Positions 53,707 to 64,000 of a stretch of DNA of 64,000 nucleotides are shown piece after piece. The position numbers were made by a program, and so were the translations under genes. The notes under the pieces were generated by a model that was not told the origin of the DNA, did no database searches, and saw only the letters and a list, made by a program, of their open reading frames with translations. The first letter of the stretch is position 1; each line of letters begins with the position of its first letter. Source of the stretch: Apostichopus japonicus (taxonomy: Eukaryota; Echinodermata; Holothuroidea; Aspidochirotida; Stichopodidae); contig NC_092570.1 of the NCBI RefSeq assembly GCF_037975245.1, forward strand, positions 9,177,001 to 9,241,000. Reading direction: 5' to 3'.

Positions 53707-56700
53707 CTGTGAGAGAAAGTACAAAAGCATAGAGAAATTTTATTCTAGTATCATTTATTTATAAAGAGTATCTGTCCCTCCAAGATATAAAAGATCTTCC
53801 CATGATGAGGAGCAACTTAATTAAGTTTTATTAGTCAACAAAAATTTGCCAAACTTAGCAAAATTAAGTCAAAAATGCTGCTTTGAGCGATTCATTTGAG
53901 TTGGTTGGTAGACCGGCTATTCATTTATGCAGCTAGCGAGGGATCAAATTAACATTTTTCAGTTTTTCATATCTTCACACATACAGTTGTGGAAAAGCTT
54001 AACAGCTCCATTTAGCCTTTTGATGAAAATTGAGCCCAAGAGGTTTACCAACAAGTTTATTGTTTTATCTTCTTCACAGTTCAGGCCTAAAGCAACAAGA
54101 ATTTAATCCAAGCTGGATGCTGAGTTTTCCTTGATTTGCATATAAAGAAGTTACAATGTGAATAATTTAAAAAAAAAAGAACATAAAATAAGATAAAAAA
54201 GTGGGAAAGTGTACAGATATTCATACAAATATACCCCAGTGTGTACGGTATGATCCTCACAGTGAGTTATGTTGGGTTCTTGAAATGAAGCAACCTCACA
54301 TAGAATGGGGGCATTAGAACCCGGCAGGGGGCACAATAATGCCTGACATGTGTGAAGGGGAAGGAGTGATGGTTTGGGGTAGGGAGGGAGGGAGAATCCT
54401 TGATCTCGGATTGTTCTGTTGGCAAAATTACTCTTACCATTGCCAGGTCTTCTAACTTCCTTTACGATTGCCCTCTTAAGTTCACTGTTGTGCCCGTTGA
54501 TGCCTCTTTCGTATGCTAATGGCTCGTGTCTTTGACCTTTGATACCACTGCCAGAATCCAAGATGGACTGTTTCTTATTGCCTTTCTTCTCCTTTGAACT
54601 CTCGGAGTCTACATGATTGGACGACGTCAAGGAGTCTGCCTTATCCACCGTCATGGCATCCTCCCCTCCTGACTCGTCCACGACTAGGACAGCGTCATCT
54701 AACGAGTCATCGACTTCCTCGGGTGGTTTTGGTTCCGGAGGAGCAGTTTGTTGCCCTGGAGGTAGCAAAGGAACATGCGGAGGAAACAAATTTAAAAATC
54801 GTGCAGCTGAAGTGGCAATCGATGATGGCAATATGTTGCGGCCAACATTGCCCTGTAACAGTCACGTTTTGACGGTTTTTCATTCTGCAATAACACTTCC
54901 ATAGTCTTTTCCTTCCTTGGCGAACTAATATCTCCACGAGTAGGAGATGATTCGACAATTTGCTCAATATCTGAATAGCTGGAAAATATGGTGAATTTTG
55001 TTTTTCTTACAAATTGTCCAAGAGAATTCGAGCAGGATTGTCTTTTCCAATTTATGAACCTCACCTTTCTGTTTGATTAGAGAGCTTTTCCTCAGTTCTG
55101 CTACAGGCTTTCTGAGGATACTGTCCTGTGCTCCTGGCGACGTTGGCTGTCTGCTGGGAGGACTGGAGCTTGAATTTCTTCGTTTTGGACTCTCGGATCT
55201 TCTCTTGGCGGGCCCTGTCATCGCTTCATTCACATCTGCTTCATCCACCACCATCATTCTCTGCATACGACGAGATACAAACATCATTTAAAATGGAGAT
55301 CAAACTTGGAAGGAAATGAGTATTTATAATATTAACCTTTTTAATGGCACGACAGAAATTTAATGAGTATTCGGGTTTACAGATCAAGTAACTATTCTGT
55401 CGACAACTTTTGTGTAATTGGAGTATATTCACAGCTAAGCATGCATACCACCACCTGTGTCAACTTTCAAACAAGGATGTATTTCCTTTACGATTGCTTG
55501 CCATGATGATCCACAGAGAGAGAGAGAGAGCAATGTGATCAAATTGCTGGAATATGACAAACAGAAGTTACCTCTAGTTCCTTGTTCACAGATAACTAAC
55601 ACCCTATCAAGTGCTCACAACCTGAAAAGAAAATATTGCCAAAGAACCCCTCCCCTCTCCCCCTCTCACAACATTCAATTATTAAACCCTAGTAATGAAA
55701 GGGTGCAAAAGTCAATGTTTAAAGCCCCCTTTACCTGAAACCAAATTCCTCCTGCTTTGTTTACCTCCCCCCATATCATTCAAAAGTAAACACTACTGCC
55801 TGAAATGGTCTCACCTTATCTTTCTCAGAGGCTAATTTGAAAGGATTCCCAAATGTGTGCAGCCTGGAGGGGCCTTCCTCTACTTCCCGTAATGGACTCG
55901 GAATCGTTTTCAAAAATTCCTGGTAGTTACCCATCTCTGCTATCCTGATACTGTGAATATTATCTGATGATGAAAGAAAAATCAAATTCAAAAAGATGAG
56001 AAATTTCTCGTGGAGATGCAAGATGGAATGTTTCTTTATTCAGAGATGAGCCTGGGGTTAAAAAAAAAATCATGGAACTTTGCCAAAATTGCAGTATAGG
56101 CTCCAGTATGCGTATGCTACAGTGTGTTAGGATAATAGTTTTTGTCCCGAGGTAGAAAAGAAATCACGGATATTCCACATATTCGCGGAAAAAGCTCATG
56201 CCCGTTTATTACTGCCTTTCCGAATCTACTTATCCCAAAAAAAGAGAGATAGAAAAAAACTTATGACCGAGTCCTATATTATACTTGACATTTCAAAACC
56301 AAGATATGTCTGTCTACAAATAAGCATATTTTAATAAATTTATTAGAGCTTGCATGTTTTGCAGGTTTAAAAATAGAAATACTGCCAGTGTATTATTTGT
56401 AATTTATAAGAACACCATTAGAATCTTTTGGGCAGTTTTGTGTAGAAATTGATGACTATCCAAGAATGCATCTGAATATGTTATTCTCAGGTTAACAGAC
56501 AAACAGCATCTAAGACTATTCTCTGAAAAAATTCCGATAAAATTTGGAATTTTAACCAAAGATTAAATTTCAACATTCTTTTTGAGATATTGTGTTTACA
56601 AGCTGGGCGTCACAAATGCACTCACTCACACACACACCCACGCACACACATACACACCTACGCCATCATGAATGCAAAGGTTACGATTATCATCGAAACC

Positions 56701-59700
56701 AAAATGGCGATAAAAAACGAACCTTCATTCATTAGCCTTCCAGACTTTGAAGATGGTAACTGCAGGAAATTGGTTCGCATCCTCTGCACTTGATCGAGGA
56801 GTTCTGCACGTGGGATGTCAAACGCATTCCTGAACATCTGCGGCTTGATGTCCTTCTCGCTCAACCTCAGCATGAAACCCGGGAATTCTGTCACGCTGTT
56901 ATCGGCTCGTACCGTCACCGTCTCTCCCGTGATTGCTTGTAGTAAATGTTGAAAGTCCTTTCTGGCAGCTAACGAAGGCATCTGCGACCTACACAGAAAA
57001 AATAACAAGAGGTAATACCTCAAAAATTGAAATCTTTACAGAAAGCCTTTTAAAGGTGACAGAGGGTTCATGCAAAGTTCTGTCTGAAATGGGTGAAAAC
57101 ATGTGTAGTTCAGCAGGCAGTATTGTATGGAGGCTAGGGGTGGAGAGGGAGGGGGGGGGTTGGGGCCAAAATAAAGCATACAAGCAATTAATGCTTCACT
57201 GCCCTGTAAGAGTATCTGTCTATACTTTCTAAAAGAGGGGAGGAAACGAAAAGAAAACCAATCTTCTCCTTACCTGGGTTGAACTCTAATTCCCAGCTCC
57301 ACAGCTTTTGGCCTCTTAGAGATGGTGGCAGCCATTCTTTCTGCTTCTACTTTGGACTGTTGTTTCAACTTCTTCAGATACGTCACCACGCTGTAACTAA
57401 GGCAATTCTCCATCCCGTCTGGGATTAAGTTTGGTGCACCCATCCTCCTCAATGCTACTCTGAGAGGCTGTATGGTTGGGAGGGGGAGTAATGGAACACA
57501 ACATAGTTAGAACGTATGCACACGGGAAATTATATTATGACGATAGAAGATGGATGTATCCAGCCCAAGACCCTACCAGACATGGGGCATGGGAGGAAGA
57601 TGATGATAAAGTTGTTTATGGTTTGTAATCCTCGTATAGGTTCCCAACTTTTGATTTTGGATTACATAATAAGGCACTGACATGATATCCACTTGTAAAT
57701 AACAATATTTATCAATCATGTAGATACATGGGCAAAAGTCCATCTTTGCAGATCCAGTATTCCTAAGGGGGAGTGGGGGGGAGGAGGGGGGTAGCAGTAG
57801 ATATCCTTGAGCATAAGAAAATATTTTAAAAATGCAGGGAATCTGTGTGACAAGCCTGCTAACAAATTGTCTTTTGTGTACCTTGTTATGAGAAAAAATC
57901 ATATCTTTGCGGCTAATTTTCTACTGCAAAATAATTCTCAGGAAGCCACTTGTACCACCTTTCCCGGAACTGCCCCAAGACATGTGTCCACAATTTGTGT
58001 CCATGCTCGGTGAGCTTAACATATGAAGTTTATTTCCCCTGGTGCATTGCTGTACACTCTCATTGTTAATCCTTCTCCTTTGAACATTCAGGTTAATTAA
58101 AATGAATGTCTCTTCCCTCCATTCAAAATCCCATGCCTGAACTTCAAAAGTGAAGACAGATAAGAAATTAAAATCAGGATAGATAAGGCAGAGTAATATA
58201 CAAACAATGCAATTGTTTGGCATGGAAAGTTATAACAATACACCCACCCCAAAAATGAGAGATATCCCCGCACACCCCCCCTCCCACCCCCTCTGAAATC
58301 TTCTAATTTATAGCCTCACACCCTCATTCTATCCTTACTGTGTTTAACAAGGAATGCTCCTTCCTTCCACACCATACAAGTCATGTAAGAGTACAAGAGG
58401 AACACATAAAAGAATCATGGAATAAAGTGTAGACTCACCCCTGCATAATAATTTGGTACGTCCCTGAGATAATTATCGAATGCCTGCCTCCACTTAATAC
58501 TGGGTTTTAACTTATGCACCTTAAAGAGGTCGTCTAGAAGCGGTAAGAGTACTGGATAATTGTAAGGCATAATGACCAAGTTGACACAACTAAGATTGGA
58601 GCTGGCCTTTAAGTAACCAAACGCATGGCCTAGGTCGTTGCCTGTTTTGCCACTGCTACCGACGTAGACCTGCGGAGAAACCAAACCAGAAAATCAGTAG
58701 GGAGTGAAGAGAAAGCCAACATTTTCAAACTCCATAAAAAATGATTTCCAAGGAGAAGTACCTCTATTTGTATATAAGATTGTATTCGGAAAAATTAACT
58801 CATCATTGTCACAGCTGATGAAACTATTTTTTTTTTTTCAGGATTTTCATATTTCTTGCTTATATAGATAGATATATAGATAATTCTTTTATAAGTGCTT
58901 CATATCATTGCTCCTAAGGAGCTAGAAATAGTGCGTGATAAATACATGCATGAATAATTCAGTAGCTTTAGCGTTATTTTTAATTTTACATTTTTGTTGC
59001 GCAAGACCAAACTACTTCACATGGTTTGCTGCATTACAGGAACGATCACAGCTTTATAAAGGCATATGTGAAAATCACATCCTGTCTGCATATTTAATCC
59101 TGAATATGATGAATTTTTAAAATTTGATGAACAGGATACGGAATAAATTATCTGGTTTCACAGAGATAGGTCATGCACAATGGGATTCACAAATATGTAC
59201 AGTAGCTTTCTGACACACTGAATCATTAGATACAAAATTCATGAACTTGAGAAATATTACAATAAAAGACTAAAAAAAACCCAGAATTATGTGAAAATTA
59301 TCCAGCAGGAGGATAGAGGATGACATCACTGTAAATGGTAAATGAGTTGAAAATGTCTTTGTTATTCTGTATCATGTATAAATCCATAAGGATTTGCATG
59401 TCAATGAAGTCTGAATTCAGACAACATATGACAGTTCAGTCAACAGCCACGTTTCTTTCCCATTTCCAAGAGGAATCCAAAAAAGAAGATTATGAAAAGA
59501 TCAGTTGCCATGATGACAACAAAAACCACCTACTGTATTCTGGAGTAATGAACGATTTATCTAATCTAAATATATCGACTAAAAAACAACAACCGTAGCT
59601 ACGAACGTTAGAGTAACGAACAGGTCACAGAGATTGAGTTTTCACTCAGCGATGTGAACTATATCTGTTTTCCTTGCAAGTGGGCACATCTCTTGTGTCT

Positions 59701-61342
59701 GTGAGTGGACCTGTTGTTGGAGTTTTAATCCACAACTGCCACTTCTTTTCACACTAACTAAACAAAGTCAGATATACATGCAAACCAAATGGTAACACCC
59801 TCTCAGACTACTGAACAACACCACAAAGTGCTCTGTGTGTCTGCTAGATTGGGGGAGCTAAATTTTCAAGCTTTTGTCTATTGCCAAGGAGGAGCCGACT
59901 GGTGCAAATTAATTTGTTTAGGTATCATCTTCTCTCTGCTTCATGAGAACATTTCCAATGTAGCAGGGAGGAGCTTGTGTTGTCACAAAATATGACAAAA
60001 CATCTCGTTCGATCGTGAATTTCCTGATAGTTTTAACAAGCAGACGAATCTAAGCTCACCTGCCAACCGACATTTGGGTTTCTTCTCTCCAAGATGTATT
60101 GTGTCAAAGGTGAAGGCTCCAGCTCGTACTTATCAAACGGTAAGTTGTCAAGTACCAGGGGTTCGTTGTCCGAACACGTAAATCTTAGAATCGGCTGCGA
60201 ATCTCTTGGTGGCTGCAAAAAAATGTAGTGTTTAAACACACTTTGATAGATACACAACTAGCGAGGAGTCTTGGCTTTAATGTAGCCTTTTAGATGACAC
60301 TGCCAATTCTGCAGCTAAGGTTTGCCAAACTTATAGACTGTTATTCAGAATAAAGTTAGAATTGATCAAAAGAAGATATCATAAACAATTCCTCCATCGA
60401 CAAACATTATTTCAGCTTGGCTTTAATGTTTCCAATCGAGTATGCACAATTTGGTCCCCTACAGACTATTTCAGATTACAAATCTCTATGGATGCAAAGA
60501 AGCAGAATGAAAAGTTCCAAACATTCCTCCTCCCCCCACCCCCCCCCCCCACAGTTTTGTTGGTTTTTATTTGAACCAAATGAGACTACTGATCAAACCA
60601 ATGAAATGAATGTTTTGAGGTTTCAGTATCAAAATTTGCCAAAATCAAGATCTCATTGGAGAACTGTGCCATTTCAAATAATCATTAATGAGAACAAAAT
60701 TGATGAAAGTTTTTGGACACTCTATATGTGTTTTGAAGAGACTTTTTGTTGCAAAACTTACAAACTTAAGCTCTACCATTGTATCATTTTTCCCAAGTGT
60801 GAAATTTTGTGGAAAAGGTATAACATTTACAATAACACACAAAGCAAATTGCTCCCAGCAACTTAGGCATTTGTTGGTGCATAAATGGGGACACTTTGCA
60901 AGAGGGACTGTCAGGTTTCTCACTGTACTAACATCTAACACATTTAATTAACTGCATATTCATATTCTCAGTGGTTAAGGCCGTGGTTAAATCTGTGGTT
61001 AAATTACAGTGGTTAAATCCATATAGCTCAGTGATTAACACCAGGGCCTTTCAATCATAACGTCCCTAGTTCAAGTCACTCTAAGATTAATATCTGTCGT
61101 CCACTTACAGAGTTGCTGACAATTGACAATCCATAATCATGGACTAAAATATGAATCTAAGAGACTGAATTCTGTCAGCTTGCGGCTTTGATAAGCCAAT
61201 GATGGCTTCTTCGCAAGTTTCTGCTTGCAGGAGGATCTAAAATACGTACATACATACATGCATACATACATACATACATACATACATACATACATACATA
61301 CATACATACATACATACATACATACATACATACATACATACA

Positions 61343-61373
<31 letters not shown>

Positions 61374-63558
61374 TGTACTGAGTATCCCTTGTAGATATAG
61401 ATGTTCATTTTTGCTATTATATTGCTCTTTGCATTGCATCAAGTTTTGCTATTTACTCCTATTGTTGTACCGTTTTGCCATTGTTAACTTATACATTCAA
61501 ATATTGATTTTTTTTTCTTTCTTTCTTTTTGATTGATCGCAGAATCTTTGGCATTAAACATTTCATTAAAACTGAATTAATAAGGTATAAATAAATGAAT
61601 GATTAAGTAGAAGAAGAACAAGAAAAACTCTGAACTATTTTGCTAGTCAACAACCCACACAACTCTTTTCCTCTAACTATTCATTATGTACACGTCACTT
61701 ACCAATGTTGGAGCATTAATATCAGGCCAGAAAGACTCTGGTACCGGCCAATGGCCGACCGGTAAGCCTGTTTTGGAATTTGGTCGGACGTAGATTAACC
61801 GTCTACAGCTGTGCCAACTTGTGTCCTGTGCTGGAGGAACCGGAGAGGCAGTGTTCATCCTAAGGTTGTTGGGTATCGACAGCTTGTCATTGTCTGGAGA
61901 GTCAAAACGAAGACTTTGATTTGTAAATTTACATTTAAACGCTTGCAACATTTTTTATAAGCCTTCACTGTTGAGAACACAGAAACATACATATTTACAG
62001 CTGCTTGCTAGACTACCATCTAGCATTTCTATTATCTTAAAGATAATAGAAATGCTACCTCCTCTCCTCTTCCCCTACCTCTCCTCTTCCCTGTTGGTTT
62101 CTTTCTTTCTTCTCTCCATCCCTTGTCTACTAATCCCCTTATATATATCTCTTTATGTTCACCATGCTCATTAACCTGTCTGTATTCTGTGCATTTTTTT
62201 GTCCCTTCTGTTACTGTTACTTGTCATTTAGCCTTTGAAGAAGATCCTGCTAGGATCGAAACGTCAGACCAACTTACTTTTACACGTCTTAAAGGATGAA
62301 CAGATTGTTAGCAAACTGCTTAATATACTGCTTAAAGCTGAAGTACAAATGCTGCAAACAGTTTGTCATACACCTGTTGTAATTATTAAGCCAAGTCGCA
62401 CTTAAAAGAAGAACAAGCCATGTCGCACCGTTGTTGTGGAACAAGTTACCATCAGAAACACAAAGTCCTTTACTCTATCAGCACTTACAAATCAGCGTTA
62501 AAGTTTTATTTCAAACAAACCTATGGTTAAGTGTATTCAATTGTATTTTTTTATTTTGTATATGTTTTGTTAAGCGCATTGAACCCTGGGATTTTGCGCT
62601 ATATAAGCACCGGTGTAATAATAATAATAATGACATGCTCCAGAGTCAAAATGGTTTCTCAGACACCAGGGCGATCTTTGACCAAGTTTGTGTTTTCAAG
62701 GGTTCACAAGGACTATGCTGGGTCTCTTTTCTATCTTTACATTACACATAACACAAAATGGTTTTGACGATGTTGGTTTTGCTTCCTTTAAGTGTGCTGC
62801 CATCTGCAGACAGTTGTACATAATTCGATGAAAATGCATAATTTAGATGTCAAGTAGAATGAGTTGGAATAGTTCTTTGAACCTGTTTAAAAGCCTCTTC
62901 TATTTCATGCATGAATCAGGCTGTGTTATTACATTCCACTAACTTGTAATCATCACATATTCAGATCTTCCAACAAAAGACCATACAGAGGGCTATTTTC
63001 AAGCCTGTCACACCTGTGTAAGTTGAGCATTGTGTATGTCTATGCATTAATAATTAGTAATCACTGATGATTAAAGTTTCTCCTTTGCTGGAAATATTTG
63101 CTCGCGATTATTTTGAGACAATGCACGATCACAATTCAAAACTCAGCATCCAGGCTACTTTGCTAATCCAAATAAGAAGCAATAAGTCATAATGATATAT
63201 ATATAAACTACTGTATCACTATTGCAATAACACTTAATGGAACACACTGCTAGTTTCATGTCTTTTACTTCCCCAGTGCTTGGGCCATTGTCAATTTTTT
63301 GGAAAACATATTAGCACTATTCTTTAGCAACAAAAATAAAAAGAGATCAAAGCAATTGTTGCAATTTGCTGTCCCCTTTTTGGACTAGCACCATTCTGTT
63401 GGCCCTCTTCCAAATGGAATATTACATATTGAAGCTACTTGAAAACATACCAGAGTCCGTCTTCTTTGTGCCATTTAAGACATTGCTCCCGTGGAGAAAA
63501 CCATTGGTTGTTGTTTCTGTTTCCATAGCAATTGGAGATTTTCTACCACTAATTTTAC
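53420..63558 (-). CDS. INTS6: INTS6 (Integrator subunit 6), 3' part of gene (10 coding exons)
   Basis: INTS6 (DICE1/DDX26 family) is a subunit of the nuclear Integrator complex. The complex cleaves snRNA and other nascent RNAs and recruits PP2A to the RNA polymerase II tail (family knowledge). Ten minus-strand exons with consistent phases encode about 713 residues, from just after the VWA domain to the stop codon at 53420-53422. Near-invariant blocks include LIYVRPNSKTGLPVGHWPVP, LPFDKYELEPSPLTQYILER, MPYNYPVLLPLLDDLFKVHK and the C-terminal ELKRAIVKEVRRPG and IIYEASRFKRR motifs. The VWA domain and start codon lie beyond 64000. The linker before the C-terminal domain is poorly conserved and its exon boundaries are less sure. 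The gene lies upstream of TRIP12 in the same orientation, with its 3' end facing the TRIP12 promoter. Confidence 0.96.
53707..54437. other. Last INTS6 intron
   Basis: No feature was recognised. Confidence 0.6.
54438..54806 (-). CDS. INTS6: INTS6 acidic linker exon and start of C-terminal domain
   Basis: The frame runs through Pro-rich and acidic segments, including PPEEVDDSLDDAVLVVDE, into NSELKRAIVKEVRRPG of the INTS6/SAGE1 C-terminal domain. The donor CAATG|GTAAGA is clear. The acceptor is uncertain. CTTCAG at 54807-54812 fits the phase, but an open stretch in another frame extends up to a second good acceptor (TATTCAG) at about 54966. Confidence 0.8.
55065..55260 (-). CDS. INTS6: INTS6 exon RMMVVDEADVNEA...
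   Basis: The product RMMVVDEADVNEAMTGPAKR resembles vertebrate GMMIDEADEFVAGP and is followed by a Ser/Pro/Arg-rich stretch. The acceptor is ATGCAG and the donor GAAAG|GTGAGG. Confidence 0.9.
55815..55963 (-). CDS. INTS6: INTS6 exon NIHSIRIAEMGNYQEF...
   Basis: The product IHSIRIAEMGNYQEFLKTIP is followed by SRLHTFGNPFKLASEKDK, matching vertebrate VHSVPIAQMGNYQEYLKQVP. The acceptor is CATCAG. A second AG, 13 bases downstream, is out of phase. The donor is TAAG|GTGAGA. Confidence 0.94.
56042..56140 (+). repeat. Dispersed repeat, copy shared with 20.5 kb
   Basis: GATGAGCCTGGGGT to GCTACAGTGTGTTAGGATAA as at 20512-20600, with an expanded A-run. It lies in an INTS6 intron. Confidence 0.85.
56580..56705. 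repeat. Dispersed GATATTGTGTTTACAAGC / GCCATCATGAATGCAAAGG repeat end
   Basis: GAGATATTGTGTTTACAAGC, (CA)n and GCCATCATGAATGCAAAGG then ATCATCGAAACCAAAA, matching 18240-18295. It abuts the weak donor of the INTS6 exon at 56723. Confidence 0.8.
56723..56988 (-). CDS. INTS6: INTS6 exon SQMPSLAARKDFQHLLQAI...
   Basis: The product includes ARKDFQHLLQAI and LSEKDIKPQMFRNAFDIPR, as in vertebrate INTS6. The donor GAAG|GTTCGT is weak. It is chosen because its phase restores DNIHSIRIAEMG in the next exon. A dispersed repeat begins within about 15 bases of the donor. Confidence 0.9.
57274..57467 (-). CDS. INTS6: INTS6 exon RRMGAPNLIPD...
   Basis: The product RRMGAPNLIPDGMENCLSYS is followed by VTYLKKLKQQSKVEAERM. 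The acceptor is ATACAG and the donor CCCAG|GTAAGG. The split Arg codon joins the next exon. Confidence 0.96.
57468..58438. other. INTS6 intron
   Basis: A G-rich run lies near 57770-57795. No other feature was seen. Confidence 0.55.
58439..58669 (-). CDS. INTS6: INTS6 exon VYV...NYYAG
   Basis: The product includes FGYLKASSNLSCVNLVIMPY and YPVLLPLLDDLFKVHKLKP, nearly identical to vertebrate INTS6. The acceptor is CCGCAG and the donor AGGG|GTGAGT. Confidence 0.97.
58670..60059. other. INTS6 intron
   Basis: A short ATAG repeat lies near 58863-58880. Nothing else was recognised. Confidence 0.55.
60060..60212 (-). CDS. INTS6: INTS6 exon PPRDSQ...VGWQ
   Basis: The product PPRDSQPILRF is followed by LPFDKYELEPSPLTQYILER. 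The acceptor is TTGCAG and the donor GCAG|GTGAGC. It is phase 0 at both ends. Confidence 0.97.
60213..60954. other. INTS6 intron, left part
   Basis: A C-rich run lies near 60530-60551. Open plus-strand frames here look random. Confidence 0.5.
60955..61240 (+). mobile_element. tRNA-derived SINE with CATA-repeat tail
   Basis: A tRNA-like head has box A near 61024 (TAGCTCAGTGATTAACACC) and box B at 61069-61079 (GTTCAAGTCAC), about 35 bases apart. A body of about 160 bp follows, then the (CATA)n tail. The box B is imperfect. The (TGGTTAA) triplication upstream may be duplicated box A fragments. Confidence 0.65.
61247..61372. repeat. (CATA)n microsatellite
   Basis: A nearly perfect tetranucleotide run of about 125 bp, the tail of the SINE at 60955-61240. 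It gives Tyr/Met/Cys/Val and His/Thr/Tyr/Ile repetitive frames that are not genes. Confidence 0.97.
61703..61893 (-). CDS. INTS6: INTS6 exon with WHSC...GHWPVPESFWPD block
   Basis: The product includes SWHSCRRLIYVRPNSKTGLP and GHWPVPESFWPDINAPTL, nearly identical to vertebrate INTS6. The acceptor is CTCCAG and the donor ATTG|GTAAGT. Confidence 0.97.
62021..62057. repeat. 37-bp palindrome, 18-bp arms and 1-bp centre
   Basis: TAGCATTTCTATTATCTT (62021-62038) and its exact complement (62040-62057) flank a single A. A pyrimidine-rich tract follows. Confidence 0.97.
62225..62290 (+). mobile_element. Penelope-like element terminal remnant with hammerhead-like motif, copy 2
   Basis: GCCT, TTGAAGA (first core box, with T for the expected C), stem GATCC-tgcta-GGATC (62243-62257), then GAAACGTC. 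This is the layout of minimal hammerheads in Penelope-like elements. One extra A precedes stem II. The 3' flank ACCAACTTACTTTTACAC is shared with copy 1. Confidence 0.65.
62400..62635 (+). mobile_element. LINE 3' end with TAA-repeat tail
   Basis: The frame RTSHVAPLLWNKLPSETQSP is typical of the C-terminal LWNxLP motif of non-LTR retrotransposons. It is followed by a 3' UTR ending GCGCATTGAACCCTGGGA, TGCGCTATATAAGCACCGG and (TAA)n. The first bases abut the Penelope remnant. Confidence 0.85.
62636..63450. other. INTS6 intron, no feature seen
   Basis: No gene, RNA or named repeat was recognised. A short TA run lies at about 63195. Confidence 0.55.
63451..63558 (-). CDS. INTS6: INTS6 predicted exon, Ser/Thr-rich linker after VWA
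   Basis: This exon lies between an acceptor TTATAG and a donor CTCTG|GTATGT, and encodes KISGRKSPIAMETETTTNG and further Asn/Ser/Lys residues. The split GAC codon fits the next exon. Similarity to vertebrate INTS6 is weak here, so the call rests on splice sites, phase and position. Confidence 0.6.
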
Positions 63559-64000
63559 CTATAAGAAGAGAGAAAAGGGGGAAATATTGTCCAAATAAAC
63601 CACAACTACTACCACAATATATATATATATATATATACCAAGTGTAATACTATTTGACAAATTGTTTAGTAATGATATCAAACAGGTGAGCAACCACAGA
63701 GAATAGTCAAGGAGAAATTTCTAATCTTAGCCACATCCTTCCCCCTTACACACACACAAAACCATCCAATACCTTGTACAAACTAGAATGAAAACATTTC
63801 ATGGTTCCTTGCTGCTGCTCATTGATTTGTTTAACAGGAAACACTCCAAGTATGTAATAATGAAGCAAGATCAATAATTGCCTTCTGAAGTTATTAATCA
63901 TACAAACTTGTTACCACCTAAATAATGCAATAATAAAGCCACAAAAATAAAATAAAGCCACACCTCCTCATAAATACCAATAAAATAAATACCAATAAAA
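63559..64000. other. INTS6 upstream intron to window end
   Basis: It holds a (TA)n run at about 63620-63639. The next exon, towards the VWA domain, is not seen before 64000. Confidence 0.55.

Noticed and set aside
60417-60866. 149-codon plus-strand frame
   Set aside because: No motif, low-complexity Pro/His stretch, located in an INTS6 intron; looks random.
61137-61536. Tyr/Met/Cys/Val and His/Thr/Tyr/Ile repeat frames
   Set aside because: They are translations of the (CATA)n tail of a SINE.

Overview
The window is eukaryotic, intron-rich and AT-rich, and comes from an animal. The gene content together with the repeat content suggests a marine invertebrate deuterostome, most likely an echinoderm and possibly a sea cucumber. 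That placement is an inference from tRNA-derived SINEs, Penelope-like hammerhead remnants, a DIRS-type relic and a dispersed repeat with TGACCTCAAATGACC words. No species can be named from the sequence alone.

Two conserved protein-coding genes lie head-to-tail on the minus strand. TRIP12, a HECT-type E3 ubiquitin ligase, occupies about 0.2-41.3 kb. It contributes its start codon and 19 consecutive coding exons, about 948 residues: the disordered basic N-terminus, the ARM/HEAT-like repeats, the WWE domain and the segment after it. The HECT half runs off the left edge. INTS6, Integrator complex subunit 6, occupies 53.4-63.6 kb. It contributes its last ten coding exons, about 713 residues, ending in the conserved C-terminal domain. 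Its N-terminal VWA exons lie beyond 64 kb. All exon junctions proposed here are phase-consistent, and most are anchored by strong similarity to the vertebrate proteins. The two proteins act in different processes, nuclear ubiquitination and snRNA/enhancer RNA 3' processing with Pol II control, so their adjacency need not be functional.

The introns hold most of the unusual structure. There is a 66-bp tandem array of about 30 units at 4.6-6.6 kb and a 72-73-bp array at 19.5-20.3 kb. The second array repeats the exon-intron junction of TRIP12 exon 5, whose own donor is a GC. Other items are a partial duplication of an ARM-repeat exon with its donor at 10.4 kb, a (CAY)n microsatellite touching a donor at 2.8-3.1 kb, a decayed transposon-type gene antisense to TRIP12 at 13.6-15.6 kb, and a nearly perfect 709-bp direct duplication at 25.2-26.6 kb. 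A DIRS-like RNase H relic lies at 37.9-38.4 kb.

The 12-kb interval between the genes (41.3-53.4 kb) should contain the TRIP12 promoter and its non-coding first exon, which I could not place. It holds a LINE 3' end and a 403-bp foldback MITE with 12-bp terminal inverted repeats and an 8-bp target duplication. I saw no intact mobile-element gene, no RNA gene other than SINE-embedded tRNA-like promoters, and no CRISPR or bacterial feature.
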